Below, piece after piece: positions 1 to 4,723 of a DNA stretch of 7,235 nt. Numbering within the stretch: position 1 is the stretch's first letter; every line of letters starts with the position of its first letter. The notes under the pieces were generated by a model that was not told the origin of the DNA, ran no database searches, and worked only from the letters and a program-made list of their open reading frames with translations. The position numbers and the translations under genes were made by a program. The stretch spans positions 1 to 7,235 of the forward strand of contig DROK01000151.1 in NCBI GenBank assembly GCA_011321895.1, given 5' to 3'. The DNA comes from Thermodesulfatator atlanticus. GTDB lineage: Bacteria; Desulfobacterota; Thermodesulfobacteria; Thermodesulfobacteriales; Thermodesulfatatoraceae.

Positions 1-557
1 ACATCGAAACCGATGGTTTAAAAAAAGGCCAGCATCAGGTAACGGTTTTGGGCCTTTTTGACGGGCAAAGATACCACGCCTTTATTGCGGGAAGGAATCT
101 CGAAGAAGGCCTTTCCCTCCTCCAGACCAAAAAGTTCTGGGTCACCTTTGGGGGTAGTTTTTTCGACTGGCCTTTTCTCAAAGAGAGTTATCCCTGGCTC
201 AAAGGGCCGGTGGTCCATCTTGATCTGTGTCCCCTTTTTAAGCGGCTGGGGCTTAAAGGAGGGCTTAAAAGAATAGAAAAGGCCCTGGGGCTTGCCCGCC
301 CGGAAGAAATAGATGGTTTTGACGGGTATATGGCCGTCAAACTCTGGCGACGCTGGCGCCAAAGAAGAGACCATCAGGCCCTGGCCAGACTCGTCGCCTA
401 TAACCGTGAAGACGTGGTCAACCTGGCTTATCTGGCGGAAGTCCTCTACGCCGGCCTGTGTCAGCTTGCCTTGACAGGCCAAACCCCCGCTCTTACGGTC
501 TCCTCAAGCAGAGAGGGTAAAAAGAAGGCTTATGACGGGGCAAATGAAAGATTTTAA
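1..557 (+). CDS. YprB-like DEDD exonuclease / RNase H-fold protein, 3' part only (5' end outside window)
   Basis: The frame is open from the first base (codons begin at base 3) to TAA at 555-557, giving 184 visible codons. The first residues read IETDGL, and the two bases before them (ac) fit the end of a GAC Asp codon. This matches the DxET Exo I motif of DEDD-type 3'-5' exonucleases, so the fragment starts almost exactly at the catalytic core and the true N-terminus lies upstream. Exo II is seen as FGGSFFDWPFL (bases around 150-180). Exo III is YNREDVVNL near the C-terminus (bases around 400-425). The intervening HLDLCPLFKRLGLKGGLKRIE and the following LGLARPEEIDGFDG are typical of the RNase_H_2 / YprB family (predicted metal-dependent nucleases, cytoplasmic, physiological substrate poorly defined). 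The last 26 bp overlap the next gene, so the two are probably translationally coupled. Family call is firm; biological role is not. Confidence 0.85.
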   Translation, partial: IETDGLKKGQHQVTVLGLFDGQRYHAFIAGRNLEEGLSLLQTKKFWVTFGGSFFDWPFLKESYPWLKGPVVHLDLCPLFKRLGLKGGLKRIEKALGLARPEEIDGFDGYMAVKLWRRWRQRRDHQALARLVAYNREDVVNLAYLAEVLYAGLCQLALTGQTPALTVSSSREGKKKAYDGANERF

Positions 558-1482
558 GAAGTGCATTACGGAAAAGCTCCTGGAATACGCCGCTGACCTC
601 TCTAATTGCTTTAACATCAAGGCGGTCATGGTCTATGCGGACGTCTTCAGGGACAAGGAATTTTTGGACCACTTTGTGGCTAAACTGAGTGAGACCAAGC
701 TGGTGCTGGTAAGCCGGGAAAAGATAGAGGAGGAGTTGCCGGACAAAGTAGTGGTCATAAAGGTCCCCTCTATTAAGCTTACCCGTTTGGGCCAGATGAA
801 AGTGGCGGTGCTGGTGGGGGTTTCCCAGGGCATCTTTCACCCGGAAGACGTCATTCTCTGTCTTTCCGGTATCGCTGAAAGCGGGATCATTGATTCCCTC
901 TTTATCCTGGATATCGGGGAGGAATTTGAATTTTTTGCCGTCACCCAACTGGAACACTTACACGAAATAGTAAGACCGGAAGTCTTTTTAAGGGTCCTTG
1001 AAATCGCCATAGACCTTTCCGTTGAAGGCCGGGAAGGCAAACCGGTGGGAACCATTTTTATAGTAGGTGATACCGAACAGGTCCTCAAATATTGTGAGCA
1101 ACTCATATTAAACCCCTTTAAAGGTTACGCAGAAGAGGAGAGAAACATCTTGGATCCTCGTCTGGAGGAAACGGTCAAAGAATTTGCCAGCCTGGACGGG
1201 GCCTTTATCATCCGCGGAGACGGGGTTATCGAGGCGGCTGGGGCCTTTATTCGGGCCGGCGCTGTCACCGAAGATATCCCTTCTGGTTTGGGAGCACGGC
1301 ACCGTTCAGCGGCAGCTATTACCGCGATTACCCAGGCGGTAGCCATTACGGTGAGCGAGTCTACGGGGACGGTAATGGTCTTTTACGGGGGCAAGATCAT
1401 TATGGAAATTGAGCGTCCCCAGTTTTTTGGTCAGCCCTCAGGGGAGCAGAAGCTTCACGGTGTCCATTTTGCCAAAGATTAG
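532..1482 (+). CDS. Diadenylate cyclase (c-di-AMP synthase), DacZ-like two-domain layout
   Basis: Predicted to condense two ATP into cyclic di-AMP in the cytoplasm. The C-terminal DisA_N/DAC domain (about residues 200-305 of 316) carries both signature motifs: D222-G223-A224, and R256-H257-R258 within GLGARHRSA, followed by SESTGTVMVFYGGKI. The N-terminal part (about 20-180) is an alpha/beta domain with KAVMVYADV, then LTRLGQMKVAVLVGVSQG and an IFHPEDVILCLSG strand-loop. It resembles the pyruvate-kinase C-terminal-like domain of archaeal DacZ and related deltaproteobacterial proteins. It is not the transmembrane region of CdaA, nor the linker-HhH of DisA; no membrane helix is seen. Start choice is open: ATG 532 has GAAGG at 524-528 but only 3 nt spacing, while ATG 544 (MKDFKK) is in frame and also plausible. 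It overlaps the exonuclease gene by 14-26 bp and ends 17 bp before the HPF-sigma gene. DAC assignment is firm; the N-domain relationship is by pattern recognition. Confidence 0.9.
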   Translation: MTGQMKDFKKCITEKLLEYAADLSNCFNIKAVMVYADVFRDKEFLDHFVAKLSETKLVLVSREKIEEELPDKVVVIKVPSIKLTRLGQMKVAVLVGVSQGIFHPEDVILCLSGIAESGIIDSLFILDIGEEFEFFAVTQLEHLHEIVRPEVFLRVLEIAIDLSVEGREGKPVGTIFIVGDTEQVLKYCEQLILNPFKGYAEEERNILDPRLEETVKEFASLDGAFIIRGDGVIEAAGAFIRAGAVTEDIPSGLGARHRSAAAITAITQAVAITVSESTGTVMVFYGGKIIMEIERPQFFGQPSGEQKLHGVHFAKD

Positions 1483-1484
1483 GT

Positions 1485-1496
1485 TAAGGAGGTGAT
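1485..1496 (+). promoter_or_regulatory. Full-length ideal Shine-Dalgarno sequence for the HPF-sigma gene
   Basis: TAAGGAGGTGAT is complementary over 12 bases to the canonical bacterial 16S rRNA 3' end (AUCACCUCCUUA). The GGAGG core (1488-1492) lies 7 nt before ATG 1500. It fixes that start over the out-of-frame ATG at 1495, which is too close and leads only to a six-codon frame. It predicts high translation of this gene relative to its operon partners. Confidence 0.85.
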
Positions 1497-1499
1497 GAG

Positions 1500-2558
1500 A
1501 TGCAATATCACGTGACGTACCGGGATATAAACCCAGCAGATAAAAAGTTGGCTGAGCGCTACGTAGCCAAATTGATAGAACGTTTTGAAAAACTGACCAA
1601 GAAGTTTGATCCCGACCTGGTCCATTTGCGGGTGGTGGTGGAAGGCATAGAGAAAAAGAAACGCTATTTCGTCCAGCTTACCCTTTCGGTGCCTCAGGCC
1701 GTTCTCTCGGCACGGGGAGAGCACAAGCAGATGAAAACGGCCTTTAAGATGGCCCGGGAAAAACTGGAGAAAGAGCTGGCGCGCCACCTGGCGGAATTGA
1801 GGGGAGAACATATCTATAAACGTCGTCAACATTACGTCCAGGAAATGGCCAAGGCGTTGCCGGAGCTTGCGGTAGACAAACAGGCAGACCTCAAGGAGCG
1901 TTTTTTGGATCGTTTGCGGCCTTTGCTGCGGGACCTTTACCGCATGGCCCGGCGAGAAATCCTCTTTCACCAGTTAACCGGGGAGCTGCCTCCAGAGTAC
2001 CTGGATCCCAGCGAGGTGGTAGACGAAGCGGTCCTCTGGGCTTACGAACATTACGATCAGATCGTGGCCATGGGGGATCTGGCCCATGCTTTGCATAAAA
2101 AGATCGTCGAGATCATTCGCCGAGAGATTGCCAAAGTGCGCGAGGAGGGTCACGTGGCCATCCCCATCGAGGATACCGTTCCCCTGGACGATGTACGTTA
2201 CAAGCTCAAAGAGGACTTCGAAAGCCCGTACTTCGTAGAGTTTGAAAGGCTGCGCTGGGAGGATGTCCTGCCGGCCGGAGAGGTAGTGGAGCCGGAAGAA
2301 GAGCTTTCCGCGGAAGAATTGTCAAACCTGATTATGCGGGAGCTTTCCCGGGTCCCGGAAGAAAAACGCCAGGCTTTTGTCTGGCACGTCCTGGACGGTC
2401 TGAGCGTTACCGAGATCGCCAAGCTCCAGGGTCGGGACGAAGAAGAAGTCGAAAAGGATATAGAGGAGGTAAGGGCTTATATCCGCAGTCGTTGGCAGGC
2501 GTTGGCCGCCAAACCCAAAGAAGTCGAAGAGGAAACCGAAAAGCAAATGGGCGCATAG
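1500..2558 (+). CDS. Fusion protein: HPF/RaiA ribosome-hibernation domain + ECF sigma-70-like domain
   Basis: A 352-residue protein with two recognisable parts. Residues 1 to about 105 form an S30AE (HPF/RaiA/YfiA) domain: MQYHVTYRDINPADKKLAERY start, Lys-rich first helix, paired strands (LVHLRVVVEG, YFVQLTLSVP) and the basic second helix (KMAREKLEKELARHL). Such domains bind the 30S subunit and inactivate ribosomes in stress or stationary phase. Residues about 131-215 resemble sigma region 2: D169PSEVVDEAVLWAYEHYDQ187, like the DLVQEAFLRAW segment of ECF sigmas, then an ALHKKIVEIIRREI helix. Residues about 268-333 resemble region 4: LSRVPEEKRQAFVWHVLDGLSVTEIAK, then a helix-turn-helix whose second helix is strongly acidic (DEEEVEKDIEEV). 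A Glu-rich linker (about 235-270) and tail (338-352) flank region 4. The usual long-HPF dimerisation domain is absent; the sigma-like part takes its place. TAG 2556-2558 lies 8 bp before htrA. Domain calls are good; whether it acts as a sigma factor, anti-factor or only as a hibernation factor is unknown. Confidence 0.85.
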   Translation: MQYHVTYRDINPADKKLAERYVAKLIERFEKLTKKFDPDLVHLRVVVEGIEKKKRYFVQLTLSVPQAVLSARGEHKQMKTAFKMAREKLEKELARHLAELRGEHIYKRRQHYVQEMAKALPELAVDKQADLKERFLDRLRPLLRDLYRMARREILFHQLTGELPPEYLDPSEVVDEAVLWAYEHYDQIVAMGDLAHALHKKIVEIIRREIAKVREEGHVAIPIEDTVPLDDVRYKLKEDFESPYFVEFERLRWEDVLPAGEVVEPEEELSAEELSNLIMRELSRVPEEKRQAFVWHVLDGLSVTEIAKLQGRDEEEVEKDIEEVRAYIRSRWQALAAKPKEVEEETEKQMGA

Positions 2559-2562
2559 GAGG
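2557..2562 (+). promoter_or_regulatory. Shine-Dalgarno AGGAGG that fixes the htrA start
   Basis: AGGAGG overlaps the TAG stop of the preceding gene and ends 4 nt before ATG 2567. It selects this start, which opens directly with a signal peptide, over an in-frame ATG at 2492 that would add 25 hydrophilic residues and lies inside the upstream gene. The arrangement implies translational coupling. Confidence 0.8.
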
Positions 2563-2566
2563 GAAT

Positions 2567-4066
2567 ATGCTGCGCGTATTAATGCTATTGTTCTTTTTAG
2601 TATTTAGCCTTGCCGGTTCTTCACAGGCCAGGGCCTCTTTTTTAGACGAAATCCTAAAAATCAAAAAAGTTGAGCAGGAAGCTCCCACTCAAGGGTCCAA
2701 GGCGACCGTTGAGGACCAATCCGTAGCCCTGGCCCTTAAACTTTCCAAGGCCTTTGCCGAAGTAGCCAAAAAGGCTGGCCCGGCGGTGGTGTTCGTGCAG
2801 GTGGAAAAGACGGTAGTGCGGCGGGGGCCGGCCCTGGAGCCCTTTCCTTTTGGTAGCCCTTTTGACTTTTTTGGGGAAGATTTTTTTGAGCGTTTTTTTG
2901 GACGCCGCTTCCCGCGCAAATTTCGCCAGATGGGGGCCGGTTCTGGTTTTATCATCAGTAAAGACGGCTACATCCTCACTAACAACCATGTGGTGGCGGA
3001 TGCCGACAAGGTAACGGTCAAATTGGCTGACGGCCGGGAATTTAAGGCCAAAATCGTGGGGACGGATCCGGCTTCAGACGTGGCGGTCCTGAAAATCAAC
3101 GCCGACAATTTGCCGGTGCTCCCCCTGGGTGATTCGGACAAGATAGAAGTCGGGGAATGGGTCTTGGCCATCGGAAATCCCTTTGGGCTCACCCAAACGG
3201 TAACGGTCGGGATTATTAGTGCCAAAGGGCGTTCCGGGGTAGGGATCACGGATTACGAAGATTTTATTCAGACGGATGCGGCCATCAATCCCGGCAACTC
3301 CGGCGGACCGCTGGTTAATTTGCGGGGGGAAGCCGTGGGGATGAACACGGCTATCTTTACCCGTTCAGGGGGTTATATGGGGATAGGCTTTGCCATCCCC
3401 ATCAATATGGTCAAGATCATTACCAAACAGCTGATCGAGACGGGCAAGGTCACCCGGGGCTGGTTAGGGGTCGTAATTCAGGAACTGAACGAAGATCTGG
3501 CCAAGTCTTTTGGCCTGGAAAAGCCGGAAGGGGCTTTAGTGACGGAAGTGGCGGAGAATTCTCCGGCAGAGCGGGCCGGGCTCAAACCGGGCGACGTTAT
3601 TGTCGAGTACAACGGCAAACCTGTCAAAAACGTGGCGGAATTGCGCACGATGGTAGCCCTGACGCCTCCGGGGACCAAAGTAAAAATGGTGGTGGTGCGT
3701 CAGGGTAAGAAGAAGGTGTTGGAGGTGGTGATCGGGACCCAGCCTCAGAGTCTGGCTTTGATGACGGGACAAAATGAATTTTTACGCAAATTGGGCCTGG
3801 AAGTCCAGCCCTTGACCCCGGCTCTGGCGGAACAATTTGGCTACGGGGTTAAGGAGGGCGTGATCATTACCGGGGTGGCTCCGGGAAGCCCTGCTGCCCT
3901 GGCGGGCCTGAGACCAGGCATGTTGATCGAAGAGGTAAACCACGTCAAGGTCAAAGATATGGAGGACCTGGCCCGGGCTTTGGCCAAGAGTAAAAAGACG
4001 GGCCGGGTGTTATTTTTGGTCAGGGACCGTGAATTCAGACGGTACGTGGCCATAAGCCTGAAATAA
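2567..4066 (+). CDS. htrA: HtrA/DegP-family periplasmic serine protease (Do family)
   Basis: A 499-residue protein that degrades or chaperones misfolded envelope proteins. A signal peptide (MLRVLMLLFFLVFSLAG, probable cleavage after A23 in ARA/S) exports it to the periplasm. The trypsin-like domain (about 55-285) has H141 in TNNHVV, D171 in DPASDVAVLK and S245 in NPGNSGGPL. The 30- and 74-residue spacings between triad members closely match DegP. The Phe-rich stretch at about 92-117 (FFGEDFFERFFGRRF) corresponds to the LA loop that DegP uses in oligomer contacts. PDZ1 (about 298-390) begins GWLGVVIQ and contains the AERAGLKPGD turn. PDZ2 (about 405-495) contains SPAALAGLRPGM. Two PDZ domains and the length fit DegP/DegQ/MucD. 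It is last in the operon, 8 bp behind the HPF-sigma gene, and is followed by a terminator. Nothing appears truncated. The exact paralogue (DegP versus DegQ) cannot be decided. Confidence 0.96.
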   Translation: MLRVLMLLFFLVFSLAGSSQARASFLDEILKIKKVEQEAPTQGSKATVEDQSVALALKLSKAFAEVAKKAGPAVVFVQVEKTVVRRGPALEPFPFGSPFDFFGEDFFERFFGRRFPRKFRQMGAGSGFIISKDGYILTNNHVVADADKVTVKLADGREFKAKIVGTDPASDVAVLKINADNLPVLPLGDSDKIEVGEWVLAIGNPFGLTQTVTVGIISAKGRSGVGITDYEDFIQTDAAINPGNSGGPLVNLRGEAVGMNTAIFTRSGGYMGIGFAIPINMVKIITKQLIETGKVTRGWLGVVIQELNEDLAKSFGLEKPEGALVTEVAENSPAERAGLKPGDVIVEYNGKPVKNVAELRTMVALTPPGTKVKMVVVRQGKKKVLEVVIGTQPQSLALMTGQNEFLRKLGLEVQPLTPALAEQFGYGVKEGVIITGVAPGSPAALAGLRPGMLIEEVNHVKVKDMEDLARALAKSKKTGRVLFLVRDREFRRYVAISLK

Positions 4067-4090
4067 ACAAAGCTAACTGATATTAGCCTG

Positions 4091-4118
4091 GGCCCCGGAA
4101 AGGGGCCTTTTTTGTTTT
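4091..4118 (+). terminator. Intrinsic terminator of the left operon
   Basis: A 6-bp all-GC stem GGCCCC (4091-4096) / GGGGCC (4102-4107) with a GGAAA loop is followed directly by TTTTTTG and TTTT. It lies 25 bp after the htrA stop and closes the exonuclease-DAC-HPF/sigma-HtrA transcription unit, separating it from the regulator gene. Confidence 0.88.
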
Positions 4119-4119
4119 G

Positions 4120-4137
4120 TTATAAAACTTTTCATAA
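4120..4137. repeat. Imperfect AT-rich palindrome upstream of the PerR-like gene
   Basis: TTATAAAAC / TTTTCATAA pairs at 7 of 9 positions. It sits just after the terminator and about 70 bp before the regulator start, where an autoregulatory operator could lie. It does not match the 7-1-7 spacing of the Bacillus PerR box (TTATAATNATTATAA), though its TTAT...ATAA ends are similar. In AT-rich DNA such symmetry can be chance. Confidence 0.3.
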
Positions 4138-4159
4138 AAATGATTTTAAAGTAGACTTT

Positions 4160-4193
4160 TTGAGTTATCTTTGTTAAAAATTTTTTTAAAATT
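4160..4193 (+). promoter_or_regulatory. Possible promoter and palindrome for the PerR-like gene
   Basis: A weak -35-like TTGAGT (4160-4165) precedes a TTAAAAT (4186-4192), but the roughly 20-nt spacing is long. AATTTTTTTAAAATT (4179-4193) is a 15-bp palindrome with 6-bp arms and a 3-nt centre that covers this possible -10. If the start is near 4199, the leader would be about 9 nt. That is consistent with the lack of any Shine-Dalgarno before ATG 4208. Tentative. Confidence 0.35.
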
Positions 4194-4207
4194 GGCAGCG
4201 TAACAAA

Positions 4208-4660
4208 ATGAAAGAAAAGAGTGTTTCGTCCGATATATTGGCTGAATTCAGGAAGATTTGTGAAAAACATGGCATCAAACTCACCTACCAACGGCTAGAA
4301 ATTTATCGGGTCCTTTTGGAAGCAGACGATCATCCTTCGGCAGAGGAGATATTTTTACGGGTCCAGGAAAGAGTCCCCACCATTTCTCTAGATACCGTTT
4401 ACCGCACCCTGGCCACCTTCGAAAAGGTCGGTCTCATCAAGAAGATCTACTCTTTAGACGATAAGGCTCGTTTTGACCCTAACGTCTCCCCGCACCACCA
4501 CGTGGTCTGTAGCAAATGTCACCGTATAACTGACTTCTCCTGGCCTGAAATAGAAAAGATACCCCTGCCGGAAGAATTGAAAGAGTGGGGGGAGATAAAA
4601 GAGCGTTATCTGGAGCTGCGCGGTCTCTGTAAAGATTGTCTTCAACGAGAAAAGGGCTAA
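4208..4660 (+). CDS. Fur-family regulator of PerR type (predicted peroxide/metal-sensing repressor)
   Basis: A 150-residue protein of usual Fur-family length. The N-terminal winged helix (about 15-90) includes LTYQRLEIYRVLLEADDHPSAEEI and the recognition helix region ISLDTVYRTLATFEKVGLI. The C-terminal half has the HHHVVCSKCHRI metal site. All five Bacillus PerR regulatory-metal ligands are present with identical spacing: H42, D90, H96, H98, D109 (PerR H37, D85, H91, H93, D104). D109 is the position that is Asp in PerR and Glu in Fur. The structural zinc site C101/C104 plus C141/C144 is intact. These features favour a PerR-like sensor that binds Fe or Mn and responds to hydrogen peroxide by His oxidation; redox sensing by this protein is inference. 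Only ATG 4208 is available upstream (TAA at 4187-4189), and no Shine-Dalgarno precedes it. It may repress itself and the downstream receptor gene 63 bp away. Confidence 0.92.
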   Translation: MKEKSVSSDILAEFRKICEKHGIKLTYQRLEIYRVLLEADDHPSAEEIFLRVQERVPTISLDTVYRTLATFEKVGLIKKIYSLDDKARFDPNVSPHHHVVCSKCHRITDFSWPEIEKIPLPEELKEWGEIKERYLELRGLCKDCLQREKG

Positions 4661-4666
4661 TTCTTC

Positions 4667-4694
4667 TTGTTCTTCCCTCCTTTTTTGCTAAAAT
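4667..4694 (+). promoter_or_regulatory. Probable promoter of the TonB-dependent receptor gene (extended -10)
   Basis: TTGTTC (4667-4672), a 16-nt spacer, then TAAAAT (4689-4694) with TG at 4686-4687 makes an extended -10 (TGcTAAAAT). Transcription would start near 4701, about 23 nt before GTG 4724. It suggests the receptor gene can be transcribed apart from the regulator gene. Confidence 0.5.
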
Positions 4695-4702
4695 AGCCAA
4701 AA
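4682..4702. repeat. Palindrome overlapping the receptor-gene -10 (operator candidate)
   Basis: The core GCTA-AAA-TAGC (4687-4697) extends through one mismatch to TTTT (4682-4685) and AAAA (4699-4702). That gives 8 of 9 arm positions paired around a 3-nt centre. It covers the predicted -10, so a bound dimer would block transcription. The neighbouring PerR-like protein is the obvious candidate ligand, but the sequence differs from known PerR and Fur boxes. No T-run follows, so it is not a terminator for the regulator gene. Confidence 0.4.
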
Positions 4703-4723
4703 TTCCCTTAATATGGGTATCAA

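Noticed and set aside
18..482. Long open frame of 154 codons on the - strand
   Set aside because: It lies opposite the exonuclease gene, whose catalytic motifs are clear. The reverse translation shows no domain, no good ribosome site, and the composition expected of a shadow frame.
1479..1970. 163-codon open frame on the - strand
   Set aside because: It is antisense to the HPF domain coding region and its translation has no recognisable motif; the + strand reading is a clear S30AE domain with an ideal ribosome site.
2492..2566. Upstream in-frame start that would lengthen HtrA by 25 residues
   Set aside because: It would place a hydrophilic Arg-rich stretch before the signal peptide and lies within the preceding gene; AGGAGG at 2557-2562 supports ATG 2567.
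4120..4207. Canonical Fur or PerR box
   Set aside because: No stretch matches GATAATGATAATCATTATC or TTATAATNATTATAA closely; only generic AT-rich palindromes are present.
4655..4698. Possible terminator after the PerR-like gene (GGCTA ... TAGCC)
   Set aside because: The arms are separated by a long unpaired loop and no T-run follows; the second arm is better explained as part of the promoter palindrome.
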